A DNA stretch of 14,322 nucleotides from an uncultured Succinatimonas sp. (GCA_905201175.1 CAJKNC010000039.1:1-14322), one strand, 5' to 3'. Shown: positions 1 to 8,149, numbered from the stretch's first letter. Notes: generated by a model not told the origin, from the sequence alone. Made by a program: numbers and translations.

Positions 1-270
1 AAAGTCTCCTTCGGTGTAGTGGAGTGCTGCCATCAGCGCATTGTGCTGGCCGAAATTGCGCAGCAGGTTGATGCCCTTGACATTCTGATACTGCTCACCG
101 AGCTTCTTGATCTCCCCATACGTATTGTCTTTCGGGGAACCATCGTTCACCAGGACAAATTCGCAGTCATATCCGTCCATTTTCTTGAATTCTTCCATCA
201 CCATCTCTACAACTTTCCGGATCGTTGCCTCGGAATTGTAACATGGGATGACTATTGAAATCAGTTTCAT
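1..270 (-). CDS. Family 2 glycosyltransferase, N-terminal fragment (runs off the left edge)
   Basis: Translating the minus strand from the ATG at 270-268 gives 90 uninterrupted codons to the window edge. The protein begins MKLISIVIPCYNSEATI and continues with a VLVNDGSP block, then LLRNFGQHNALMAAL. These are the nucleotide-sugar-binding start and the conserved NFG/N region of GT-A fold, DPM1/ArnC/GtrB-like glycosyltransferases, which move a sugar onto a polyprenyl phosphate or nascent glycan at the inner membrane. The catalytic DxD and the membrane segments would lie beyond the edge. A GGAGG lies just before the start, and the ATG overlaps the stop of the preceding deaminase (ATGA), so the two are probably translationally coupled. 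Codons end mostly in G or C, unlike the genes right of 680. The exact acceptor cannot be told. Confidence 0.85.
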   Translation of the reverse strand, partial: MKLISIVIPCYNSEATIRKVVEMVMEEFKKMDGYDCEFVLVNDGSPKDNTYGEIKKLGEQYQNVKGINLLRNFGQHNALMAALHYTEGDF

Positions 271-680
271 TTTTTTCCTCCATCGGTATCGTTCAGAATG
301 CAGTCATAGAACAGCGGCGTGCCTCCGGTATGGATAAAAAGCACATCGCAGTCCTGTAACTGATGTTCTTCTATGTACTGCTTCATTCCCCAGAATGCCT
401 TTCCGGTGTACGTCGGATCCAGCGGAAGGCCGTTCCGGCAGAACTCTTCCCGGATCACCTGTAAAATCCGCTCATCGTACTGGCCGTATCCGCCCTGGCG
501 GTATCCCATTTCCAGATGAAGTTCACTCTCCCATCCTTCCGGCAGCACGAGATAATTCTTCGCAAAATAATCGGAAATGCCGCTCTCCATGATGCGGATG
601 GCGCGGTCGTACTCGCGGGATGAAATCGAAAGGCCGATGATCTGCTCCGTTCCCTGCTCGAGCAATTTTCCGCTTACCAA
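267..680 (-). CDS. D-cysteine desulfhydrase / ACC deaminase-like PLP enzyme, C-terminal part only
   Basis: About 137 residues match the C-terminal third of the fold-type II PLP family that includes D-cysteine desulfhydrase and 1-aminocyclopropane-1-carboxylate deaminase (usually ~330 aa). Visible landmarks are LVSGKLL, normally preceded by a Gly-rich phosphate-binding loop; GGYGQYDE; GLPLDPTYTGKAFWGM; and the near-terminal VLFIHTGGTP. The PLP-binding lysine and the N-terminal two thirds are missing. A TTG at 680-678 could be read as a start, but family alignment says it is the internal Leu of an AGLVSG-type motif. Immediately upstream the frame reads Ile-Asn rather than Ala-Gly, so homology stops at the same place where pgm homology begins on the other strand. 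The gene is therefore cut at the joint near 680 and not naturally short. Its substrate cannot be assigned. Confidence 0.8.
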   Translation of the reverse strand: MVSGKLLEQGTEQIIGLSISSREYDRAIRIMESGISDYFAKNYLVLPEGWESELHLEMGYRQGGYGQYDERILQVIREEFCRNGLPLDPTYTGKAFWGMKQYIEEHQLQDCDVLFIHTGGTPLFYDCILNDTDGGKK

Positions 681-683
681 TAT
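673..683. other. Breakpoint joining two unrelated sequences
   Basis: Left of this point the minus strand encodes a deaminase whose upstream two thirds are missing. Right of it the plus strand encodes phosphoglucomutase whose first ~15 residues, start codon and ribosome binding site are missing. Both truncations fall within about ten bases of each other. Codon usage changes sharply here, from GC-ending codons on the left to A/T-ending codons on the right. The plus-strand frame open from 577 merely reads antisense through the deaminase before entering pgm. A chimeric assembly joint in a metagenome contig is the simplest cause; a real recombination event is the alternative. Confidence 0.8.
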
Positions 684-2271
684 TCAGAAACTTATAAGCC
701 TTTATTATGAAGCAGCACCTAATTTAAGCGATCCCTTAAATGCCGTTATCTTCGGCACCTCAGGCCATCGCGGAAGCCCCTATAACGGCTCCTATACGCA
801 AAGTCATATTGCCGCAATTACTCAGGCTATCGCCGATTTGCGCAGAGAATGGCACATAACCGGTCCGCTGTTTATTGGCATGGACACTCATGCCTTATCT
901 GAGCCTGCACTCCATACGGCACTTGAGGTTTTATGCGCCAACGGCGTTGAAACCGTAGTAGCCGCAGACTTTGCCTATACTCCTACTCCTGTAATTTCTC
1001 GAGAAATCGTGCGTCACAATTTCGGCAGAGCTGACAATCTTGCCGACGGCATCATCATCACTCCGTCACACAACCCTCCGCATGACGGCGGCTTTAAATA
1101 CAATCCTCCTTTAGGAGGCCCGGCAAGCCCTTACTACACAAAGCCTGTTGCCGATAAAGCCAATGCCATTTTGCAAAACGGCAATAAAGAGGTCAAAAAA
1201 CTTTCCTGGCAGGAAACCTTAAAAAGTCCCTGCCTTCACTTTAAAGACATGCTGACTCCTTTTGTCGATGAGCTTGAAAGCGTAATTAATCTTCAGGCAA
1301 TAAAAGACGCACAGCTGAAGATTGCAGTCAATCCGCAAGGCGGAGCCTCGCTTGACTACTGGGACAGAATCATTCAGAAATACGGAATCGACGTAACCAT
1401 CATCAATCGCAAGATTGATCCGACCTTCTCTTTTATTCCCTTTGATTACGACGACAATATTCGCATGGACTGCATGTCGCCTTATACCATGAAACCGCTT
1501 GTTGCCGTCAAAGATGATTATGACATGTGCATTGCCAATGATCCTGATTCTGATCGCCACGGCATCGTAACCCGCGAAGGTCTTTTGAATTCAAATCACT
1601 ATTTAAGCTCCATCATGCATTATTTATGCCATAACCGTCCAAACTGGCCTAAAAATGCCGGCGTAGGCAAAACTATCGGCGCTACCATCATGATGGATAA
1701 GATAATTGCCGACGCAGGCTATCAGGTCTATGAGACTCCTATCGGCTTTAAGTGGTTCTCAGAGGGTCTTTTCAAGCAAGAGCTCGTATTCGGCTGCGAG
1801 GAAAGCGCCGGCGCTTCTTTCCTTGATTTAAGCGGACGTCCTTTTACTACCGACAAAGACGGATTCTTAGCCGGACTTATCGGCGCTGAGCTTTGTGCCG
1901 TATCAGGACTCGATCTGGTTTCCTATTATAAAAAGCTTACTGCAAAATTCGGTGATCCATATTACGGACGCATTGATGAAATCACTACGCCTGAAGGCAA
2001 AAAGGCTTTCGTCAACCTAACTGAAAAAAGCGTTGCTCAGGATACTTTAGCCGGGCAAAAAATCCTAAAGGTCATGACTAAAGCTCCAGGAAACCAGGCT
2101 GAAATCGGCGGCATCAAAGTCCTTGCCGACAACTGCTGGTTCTCTGCCCGTCCATCCGGTACTGAAAATATTTACAAGATTTATTACGAATCTTTCTTAG
2201 GGCCTGAACATCTTATCAAGGTCAAGGAAGATGCTGTAAACATTGTTAATCAAGCTATCAAACAAAACTAG
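673..2271 (+). CDS. pgm: Phosphoglucomutase (alpha-D-glucose), 5' end lost at the joint
   Basis: The enzyme interconverts glucose 1-phosphate and glucose 6-phosphate in the cytoplasm, linking glycolysis with glycogen and nucleotide-sugar synthesis. About 530 residues follow E. coli Pgm (546 aa) without gaps in the key motifs: FGTSGHRGS, the phosphoserine loop TPSHNPPHDGG (the serine is encoded at 1066-1068), the metal-binding loop DPDSDRHG, the sugar-binding GCEESAGASF, and the phosphate-binding SARPSGTENIYKIY. Homology begins at LTNIQKL, equivalent to about residue 16 of the E. coli protein. The frame stays open back to an ATG at 577, but those ~32 codons are antisense deaminase sequence and not part of Pgm. 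No true start or ribosome site is present. The next gene begins 9 bases after the stop, behind AGGAGG, so pgm heads a plus-strand operon. Confidence 0.95.
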   Translation, partial: LTNIQKLISLYYEAAPNLSDPLNAVIFGTSGHRGSPYNGSYTQSHIAAITQAIADLRREWHITGPLFIGMDTHALSEPALHTALEVLCANGVETVVAADFAYTPTPVISREIVRHNFGRADNLADGIIITPSHNPPHDGGFKYNPPLGGPASPYYTKPVADKANAILQNGNKEVKKLSWQETLKSPCLHFKDMLTPFVDELESVINLQAIKDAQLKIAVNPQGGASLDYWDRIIQKYGIDVTIINRKIDPTFSFIPFDYDDNIRMDCMSPYTMKPLVAVKDDYDMCIANDPDSDRHGIVTREGLLNSNHYLSSIMHYLCHNRPNWPKNAGVGKTIGATIMMDKIIADAGYQVYETPIGFKWFSEGLFKQELVFGCEESAGASFLDLSGRPFTTDKDGFLAGLIGAELCAVSGLDLVSYYKKLTAKFGDPYYGRIDEITTPEGKKAFVNLTEKSVAQDTLAGQKILKVMTKAPGNQAEIGGIKVLADNCWFSARPSGTENIYKIYYESFLGPEHLIKVKEDAVNIVNQAIKQN

Positions 2272-2280
2272 GAGGCACTT

Positions 2281-3095
2281 ATGCAAATAAAATTTATGGG
2301 AACTGCCGCTTCAGAAGGCATTCCTAATCCATTCTGCAACTGCAAGGTCTGCACATACGCCCGCGAGCACGGCGGAGCAAATGTCAGAACTAGAGCTTCT
2401 GCTATGGTTGACAATCATATCCTCATTGATATGTCGCCTGAATGGTCAGCACAGCTTAAGCGTGAGAATATGACGGCGCGTGAAATCGATACCGTATTAT
2501 TTACTCACACTCATCCTGATCATACGTCGGCGAATTCGTCAGCCGCACCGTGGGATTTGCCCAAAATGTGGAATTTCCATTACATATTTTCGGCAACGAC
2601 TGTGCTATTAAAGGAGCATTCAATGCTTTAGACGGATTGCAGGGTGATCGCTTCGTATTCCACCTTATTGCACCTTACTTAACCTACGAGCATGAAGGAT
2701 ACAAAATCACTCCAACTCTGGCTAACCACGCTAAGATGGAGCTCTGCTACAACTATTTAATTGAAAAAGACGGCAAGACCTTCTTCTACGGACTTGACTC
2801 AGGCTGGCTGCCGGAGAGCACTTTTAAATTCTTAAAAGGCCGCAGAATTGATGTCGCCGTACTTGAATGCACCTACGCTTTCCGCGATGGAGAAAAGACC
2901 AACAATCATTTGAATTTCAATTCATTGTTTGCTGAAGTAGCCTTATTAAAGGAGCTGGGCTGCCTCACAGAATCATCTCGCGTCATTACCTCTCATGTTT
3001 CTCATTCATCTACTTTAAATCACGATGAATTATGCAAATTGATGAACGAGCATGACATCACAACTGCCTTTGACGGCATGGTTTTAGATATTTAA
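2281..3095 (+). pseudogene. PhnP-like metallo-beta-lactamase-fold phosphodiesterase, split by a one-base frameshift
   Basis: Frame one runs from ATG 2281 (AGGAGG five bases upstream) through GTAASEGIP, the zinc-knuckle cysteines C19-N-C21-KV-C24, and the metal motif H76-T-H78-P-D80-H81. It then turns into nonsense ending at 2631. The homologous continuation is in another frame, open from about 2526: GEFVSRTVGF, FPLHIFGND, NHAKMELCYNYLIE, YGLDSGWLPESTFKFL, SHVSHSSTL, and a terminal AFDGMVLDI that parallels the end of E. coli PhnP. Adding one G in the cgg at 2528-2530 restores H81-T-S-G-E-F, against H-V-Q-G-L-F in PhnP, and a 271-residue protein (PhnP is 252). Known PhnP opens 5-phosphoribosyl 1,2-cyclic phosphate in phosphonate breakdown. 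No phn genes are here, so the substrate may be another cyclic phosphodiester. Sequencing error and genuine mutation cannot be told apart. Confidence 0.85.
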
Positions 3096-3107
3096 GGAGA
3101 AATTTCC

Positions 3108-4328
3108 ATGAAACTCATGATGAGCCGCCTCATGGGTATGATGTTCATTCAGTACATCGTACAAGGTGCCTGGGTATTGACCCTAGGCTTGGTATTAAGC
3201 TCTTATGGAATGCCTGACATTATCGGTACTGCCTACGCAGTATTAGGCATTGCCACTATTATGTCCCCAATGTTCGTAGGCATGGTTGCCGACCGCTTCT
3301 TCTCAACTGAAAAAGTGCTGGGCGTCATGCACTTGCTGCTTGCTGCCGTATTGTATTTCACCTCAAGCTTCATAGTCGCCGGCAAGCCTATCCCGGCATT
3401 GATAGGCATATTCTTTGTCGGATTAATTTACTATCCGACTGTTGCTTTAACAAACTCCATCTCTTTCCATCATGTTGATGGCCCGCGCTACTTCCCGGTG
3501 ATCCGTGTTTTCGGTTCAATCGGTTACGTAGTTTTAGGCCTCTTCATCGGACAGATGGGCTGGTCTGGCGATATCATGACTTGGTATGTAGCCATTATTT
3601 CTGCCGTCATCATGGGCTTATACAGCTTTACTCTGCCGCATACTCCTCCAAAGAGCGCCGGAGCTCCTTTCTCCATCCGCGATCTTTTATGTCTTGATGC
3701 TATGGCATTGTTTAAAGACAAATACTTCACCATTATGATGGTGTCCATTTTGATCCTTATGGTACCGAAGACTGCCTACTCTGCCTACATCCCGGTATTC
3801 TTAAATGCCTTAGGCTTTGACAATGCCGCCTCCATGATGCAGATCGGCGTTGCCATGGAAGTTTTGTTTGTATTCTTCATTCCATTCTTCCTCACTCGCT
3901 TCGGCTTTAAAGTGACACTGATGCTCGGTATGATTTCCTGGGCTATCCGCTCTGTGCTGTTCTCTGAATCTGCACTCTCAGGCAGCTACACCATGGTCAT
4001 TATCGGCCTCGTGCTTCAGGGCGTATGCTGGGACTTCTTCTTTACCGTCGCAGATATTTATGCCGATAAGAAAGCTGGCGAAAAAATCAAAGCTCAGGCA
4101 CAATCCTTGCGCTTTATCGCTTCAAACGGCGTAGGTCTGTTCTTTGCCTCATCCGTATGCGGCTACATCTTCAACAGTCATGTTACAGATACAGGCTCTG
4201 CAGGCTTAGCTCAATGGGAAACCTTCTGGCTCTTCCCTGCCGGCATCGCCATCTTCGTATTCATCATCTTCCTGTTCTTCTTCAAGGATGATGTAAGCCA
4301 TGAACCGGCTAAAAAAGCTGCCGAATAA
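3108..4328 (+). CDS. Nucleoside:H+ symporter-type MFS transporter (NupG/XapB-like)
   Basis: This is a 406-residue, very hydrophobic protein with about 12 predicted membrane segments, close to the 418 residues of E. coli NupG. Family resemblance runs throughout: an N-terminal QYIVQGAWVLTLG (NupG has QFCLWGSWLTTLG), the loop GMVADRFFSTEKV, YYPTVALTNSISFHHV, PVIRVFGSIGYV, TLPHTPP, LDAMALFKDKYF, FFIPFFLTRFG, and CWDFFFTVADIYADK. The NHS family imports ribo- and deoxyribonucleosides with protons across the inner membrane. The start ATG is preceded by AAGGAG at a good distance, 12 bases after the previous stop, so it is co-transcribed with the PhnP-like gene. A nucleoside or related sugar is the likely cargo, but the specificity is not readable from sequence alone. 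Confidence 0.85.
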   Translation: MKLMMSRLMGMMFIQYIVQGAWVLTLGLVLSSYGMPDIIGTAYAVLGIATIMSPMFVGMVADRFFSTEKVLGVMHLLLAAVLYFTSSFIVAGKPIPALIGIFFVGLIYYPTVALTNSISFHHVDGPRYFPVIRVFGSIGYVVLGLFIGQMGWSGDIMTWYVAIISAVIMGLYSFTLPHTPPKSAGAPFSIRDLLCLDAMALFKDKYFTIMMVSILILMVPKTAYSAYIPVFLNALGFDNAASMMQIGVAMEVLFVFFIPFFLTRFGFKVTLMLGMISWAIRSVLFSESALSGSYTMVIIGLVLQGVCWDFFFTVADIYADKKAGEKIKAQAQSLRFIASNGVGLFFASSVCGYIFNSHVTDTGSAGLAQWETFWLFPAGIAIFVFIIFLFFFKDDVSHEPAKKAAE

Positions 4329-4362
4329 TTAACCGTTAACAATAAAAATAAGGATTAGGGAC

Positions 4363-6018
4363 ATGCAGATACTTTTAAGCTTACTTTCGGGAATCGCACT
4401 GCTTGCTTACGGCATTTACGTTACTAAAAACGGAGTGCTTAAGGCCTGCGGCTCCTCGATAAATGTCTATGTAGCGCGGTCCCTGTCTTCAAGATTATGG
4501 CCGCTGCGCGCAGTGCTTGCCGGACTTTGCACTACAGCTTTAGTTCAAAGCTCCAACGCTACGGCCATGCTGGTTTCATCTTTTTTAGGCAAGGGCATTA
4601 TTGCCCTTACCCCAGCCCTTACCATTATGCTTGGAGCAGATCTCGGCACAGCGGTAATGGCACGAATTCTTACTTTCGATCTATCGGCTGTATGTCCTAT
4701 TCTTATCATCACCGGAGTCTTTTTATTTCTCGGTAAAAGAAAAAAAGCTTCTAAGATAGGCAAAATTCTCATAGGTCTAGGCATTGTGCTGATGTCGCTA
4801 AAGCTTATCGTCAGCTCGACCTCGCCATTAGCTCAATCTGAAACTGTACAGTTAATTTTAGATTCATTAAACGGAGAAATCGTTTTCTCTATTATTTTCG
4901 GCGCCCTGCTGGCGATCATCTGCTATTCGTCGCTAGCTGCAGTGCTTTTAACTGCCGTGATCGCCGGAAGCGGACATTTGGGCTTTACTACAGCCATGGC
5001 CGTCGTTATCGGCGCTAATTTAGGCAGCTGCTGCCTTGAAATTTTGGGCTCTGCCGGACAAGGCATTGCCGCACGCCGCGTAATGTTTGGCAATACCTTT
5101 TTTAAGCTGACCATTACCATTATCGTGCTGCCTTTTATTTCCTATTTTGATCCGTCTTTACTGCAAATCAGCATTCAAGAACAGGTAATTTGGTTCCACG
5201 TTATATTTAATCTTATAGTCTGCTGCGGCTTGCTGCCCTTTGTTTCGCTTTATGCAAGACTTTTAAAATCAATGTTTCCAGATCCGCCTGCACCGCTTGA
5301 TGAAAGCGAACCTAAATATCTTGATGAAAACGCAGTGGAAAATCCTGCTTTAGCAGTATCAAATGCAGTACGCGAAACCTTGCGCTTAGGAGGGTTCTTA
5401 CACGAAATGCTGGGGTTCTTTAATGACAGCTTAACGGGAAAGACCTCACTTAAAAATCAGCTTGAACTAAAAATGACGCAAATTGAAAATTTAAGCACAA
5501 AGGTCAGAAGCTATCTTGATCAAATCGAATTTGACGATGCCGATCTAAATGCACGCTGGCATCAGGTGTTTACTGCTGTAGTGTCTACTGTGCATGCAGG
5601 AGATCTGATTAAAAGAATGCAGGCTGAGGTGAATATCCTAAATAAAAATCCGGAAGCAAATTTCAGCGCTCACAGCCGCGCCGATCTGATCAAGCTTACC
5701 AAGATAGTCAACGAAAACCTTGCTTTTTCATTAAACGCCTTCATGACCGGAAAAGAGTCTGAAATAGATCTTATTTTCGCGCATAAAAACGAATTTAAGG
5801 AACTGACGGATAAATATTCAGTTCGCCAGCTTAATAAACTCTCACCTGAATCAAACGGAGGCAATGACGTTGGAGCGCTAATTCTCATATTAATTTCAGA
5901 TCTGCGCCAGCTAAACGGCATTTTCTGCTCTCTTGCAAGCTCGCGCTGGGCTCAGCTTAGCGCTCAAAATCAAACGCGCCAGCACCATCAGGAAAAAACC
6001 TTGATCGAAAACGATTAA
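4363..6018 (+). CDS. yjbB: Na+/Pi cotransporter family protein with PhoU-like tail (YjbB type)
   Basis: The 551 residues align end to end with E. coli YjbB (543 aa), which is linked to phosphate export. The N-terminal ~300 residues hold two inverted Na_Pi_cotrans repeats: QSSNATAMLVSSF at 62-74 with GADLGTAVMARILTFDL at 91-107, and CYSSLAAVLLTAV at 187-199 with GANLGS at 217-222. A hinge, ending near ENPALAVSNAVRETLRLG, leads into a cytoplasmic helical PhoU-like domain (about 340-540) with VHAGDLIKRMQ and LISDLRQLNGIFCSLASSRW. The gene starts 34 bases after the MFS gene, behind AAGGAT, and is the last of its run, closed by the terminator at 6042-6072. It is distinct in family from the PiT transporter at 11429-13903. 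The direction of transport, probably outward, is inferred from YjbB. Confidence 0.93.
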   Translation: MQILLSLLSGIALLAYGIYVTKNGVLKACGSSINVYVARSLSSRLWPLRAVLAGLCTTALVQSSNATAMLVSSFLGKGIIALTPALTIMLGADLGTAVMARILTFDLSAVCPILIITGVFLFLGKRKKASKIGKILIGLGIVLMSLKLIVSSTSPLAQSETVQLILDSLNGEIVFSIIFGALLAIICYSSLAAVLLTAVIAGSGHLGFTTAMAVVIGANLGSCCLEILGSAGQGIAARRVMFGNTFFKLTITIIVLPFISYFDPSLLQISIQEQVIWFHVIFNLIVCCGLLPFVSLYARLLKSMFPDPPAPLDESEPKYLDENAVENPALAVSNAVRETLRLGGFLHEMLGFFNDSLTGKTSLKNQLELKMTQIENLSTKVRSYLDQIEFDDADLNARWHQVFTAVVSTVHAGDLIKRMQAEVNILNKNPEANFSAHSRADLIKLTKIVNENLAFSLNAFMTGKESEIDLIFAHKNEFKELTDKYSVRQLNKLSPESNGGNDVGALILILISDLRQLNGIFCSLASSRWAQLSAQNQTRQHHQEKTLIEND

Positions 6019-6041
6019 AAAATTGCAAATCATGCTTTATG

Positions 6042-6072
6042 CCGCCGTCTTATCTAAGCCGGCGGTTTTTTT
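6042..6072 (+). terminator. Rho-independent terminator of the pgm-yjbB run
   Basis: CCGCCG at 6042-6047 pairs with CGGCGG at 6060-6065 across a 12-base loop, followed by seven T residues (6066-6072). It lies 24 bases after the yjbB stop and is oriented to stop plus-strand transcription. Confidence 0.9.
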
Positions 6073-6291
6073 ATTAATACGCTTTTTTAAGCTTGCCGAT
6101 AAAAATACACGGCTGCCATTTACAGCAGCTCGCTTAAAAGATCTAAGTCCTAGTTTCAGGCGCTATTCAGTCTTCCTTTATCTGCTTTGTGCTAATGTTT
6201 TTTGATTATCTCCTAAAAGCATGCTCAGCTTACGCATTTTTATTATTAAAAATAAAATTGCTGCTAAGCTGCTTAATTTATAAATTACGGC
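6073..6291. other. Intergenic spacer between convergent operons, nothing recognisable
   Basis: The gap between yjbB and edd is 325 bases and contains the two terminators. The AT-rich core between them has only short frames on both strands. The longest, a 60-codon frame starting at 6023, runs straight through the terminator stem. I see no homology, promoter or repeat I can support. Confidence 0.5.
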
Positions 6292-6318
6292 AAAAAAAGG
6301 CAGCCTTTTCAGGCTGCC
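6292..6318 (-). terminator. Rho-independent terminator of gntK-edd
   Basis: On the minus strand GGCAGCC (6318-6312) pairs with GGCTGCC (6305-6299) around a six-base loop and is followed by seven T (6298-6292). It lies about 25 bases after the edd stop. Confidence 0.92.
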
Positions 6319-6343
6319 CTCAAAAACAAGGAAAAGTTAAGTT

Positions 6344-8149
6344 TTAGATCTGTTTAAACAGGAAGGTAGCTCCGCTTGAAGCCTCGCTTACATTCTCACG
6401 GCAGGTACGGAACAGCCATCTGCCGAAAGTCTGCTCCTGAGCCTCTAAATCAGGAACTTTTGCAACACGGCCTTCAAGAGAGGTTAAGCAATTGATTTGT
6501 CCGCCGGCTGCGTCAAAGTCAATAATATCGCCATCCTGCAGTAAAGCGATCTTACCGCCGCGGACAGCCTCCGGAGATACATGCAAAGCAGAAGGAATAC
6601 CGCCTGAAGCGCCAGAGAGACGGCCGTCAGTCAGCAGAGCTACATGATAGCCTTCCTTCTGTAAATTGCCTAAAACCGGCATCAGCTTATGCAATTCAGG
6701 CATGCCTACAGCAGCAGGACCAGCATAACGGACGACAATTACGCAGTCGCAATTGAGTTCGCCCTTCTTATAAGCATCCTGTACTGCATACTGATCATTA
6801 AAGACCTTAGCCGGAGCCTTAACATGCTGATGCTCAGGAGCAACCGCTGAAATCTTGATAACAGAATCACCTAAGTTGCCATGCAGAACCTTAAGTCCGC
6901 CGTGCTCGCGGAAACAGCCTTCACCTGAAATCAATACCTTAGGATCACGAGTTTCACCGCAAGGAACGAAAGTCAGCTTGCCGTCCTCAAGTACCGGAGT
7001 AGTCAGCTGATCGGCAAAGGTTCCGGTAACGGTAACAACATCCTCGTGCAATAAGCCGCGGGAAGCTAAGCTCTTCATAAGTACAGGAACGCCGCCTGCA
7101 TTTTGCAGGGCATTGATATCTGGAGCTGCATTAGGATAAATATTGACTAATAACGGCACTACATCAGACAGATCAGAAATATCCTGCCAGGTTAAGATAT
7201 AGCCGGCGCTTCTTGCCATAGCAACTAAATGCATGGTTAGGTTAGTTGAGCCGCCTGATGCTAATAATGCTACAGTAGCATTGATAAAGTTCTTAGCGGT
7301 TAAGACCTCTACCAAAGGACGAGGAGAATTGCCTAAATCAGTCTTCTCGACAATGCGCTTAGCAATTTCTGCAGTTAAGGCGTGACGCAAAGGGGTCTCA
7401 GGCGGAACAAAAGCTGAACCTGGCAGCATCATGCCTAAGGCCTCTAATACTAACTGATTAGTATTAGCTGTGCCGTAGAAGGTACAGGTGCCGACTGAAT
7501 GATAGGCCTTGCACTCCATGCGCTGCAGTGCAACTAAATCAATTTTACCTGCCGCATATAACTGACGGGTTTCAGTTTTTTCCTTATTAGAAATACCTGT
7601 ACCCATCGGACCTGCCGGCACAAAAGCAATCGGCAGATGAGCAAATGCGGCTGCGCCCATCATCATGCCTGGGGCAATCTTATCGCAAATGCCTAATAAC
7701 AAAGCGCCGTCAAAAATATTGTGAGATAAGGCTACTGCTACGCCCTGAGCGATTATATCGCGAGAGAACAAGGAAATATCCATTCCCGGATAACCCTGAG
7801 TAACGCCGTCGCACATTGCCGGAACACCGCCTGCGACCTGAGCTGAAGCACCGGTTTTCTCAACCTCGGCTTTAATCTCGTCAGGATAGCTCTTATACGG
7901 GCAATGAGCGCTGACCATATCATTGTAGGCGCTAACAATACCAATATTGGCGTGCTCGCCGGTAATGAGGTTTTCACGGATAGAGCCGTCGGCACCTGCA
8001 GCTGCATGAGAAATATTAGAACAGCCTAATTTCTGACGATAGCGTCCCTGATCGCGCATCTCGGCGATCATCTTCAAATACTTAGCACGGCTTTGTTCAG
8101 AACGCTTTTCTAAACGTTCAGTTACAGCAGCTACAACCTTATTTAGCAT
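6344..8149 (-). CDS. edd: 6-phosphogluconate dehydratase (Entner-Doudoroff)
   Basis: The enzyme dehydrates 6-phosphogluconate to 2-keto-3-deoxy-6-phosphogluconate. The protein is 601 residues (E. coli Edd 603) and belongs to the IlvD/Edd [4Fe-4S] family. Cysteines in AMCDGVTQG (C113), GICDKIAPG (C155) and GTCTFYGTANTN (C222) are kept; C155 and C222 correspond to cluster-ligand positions. DGRLSGASGG lies near the C-terminus. I place the start at the ATG 8149-8147 because GGAG lies seven bases upstream and MLNKVVAAVTERL aligns with the E. coli N-terminus; an ATG 30 bases earlier lacks support. This start overlaps the end of gntK by 11 bases, indicating translational coupling. The KDPG aldolase (eda) that uses its product is not in the window. 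The iron-sulphur cluster would make it oxygen-sensitive. Confidence 0.96.
   Translation of the reverse strand: MLNKVVAAVTERLEKRSEQSRAKYLKMIAEMRDQGRYRQKLGCSNISHAAAGADGSIRENLITGEHANIGIVSAYNDMVSAHCPYKSYPDEIKAEVEKTGASAQVAGGVPAMCDGVTQGYPGMDISLFSRDIIAQGVAVALSHNIFDGALLLGICDKIAPGMMMGAAAFAHLPIAFVPAGPMGTGISNKEKTETRQLYAAGKIDLVALQRMECKAYHSVGTCTFYGTANTNQLVLEALGMMLPGSAFVPPETPLRHALTAEIAKRIVEKTDLGNSPRPLVEVLTAKNFINATVALLASGGSTNLTMHLVAMARSAGYILTWQDISDLSDVVPLLVNIYPNAAPDINALQNAGGVPVLMKSLASRGLLHEDVVTVTGTFADQLTTPVLEDGKLTFVPCGETRDPKVLISGEGCFREHGGLKVLHGNLGDSVIKISAVAPEHQHVKAPAKVFNDQYAVQDAYKKGELNCDCVIVVRYAGPAAVGMPELHKLMPVLGNLQKEGYHVALLTDGRLSGASGGIPSALHVSPEAVRGGKIALLQDGDIIDFDAAGGQINCLTSLEGRVAKVPDLEAQEQTFGRWLFRTCRENVSEASSGATFLFKQI

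Noticed and set aside
577..672. N-terminal extension of the phosphoglucomutase frame
   Set aside because: These codons are the antisense of deaminase sequence and have no counterpart in Pgm proteins. The frame is open by accident across the joint.
1219..1560. 113-codon minus-strand frame inside pgm
   Set aside because: Shadow of a strongly conserved gene; no ribosome site or recognisable protein features.
2500..2560. Programmed ribosomal frameshift in the PhnP-like gene
   Set aside because: No slippery heptamer, no strong downstream stem, and no precedent in this family. A single missing base explains it better.
6023..6205. 60-codon frame after yjbB
   Set aside because: It runs through the CCGCCG/CGGCGG terminator, has no ribosome site, and its translation is unlike known proteins.
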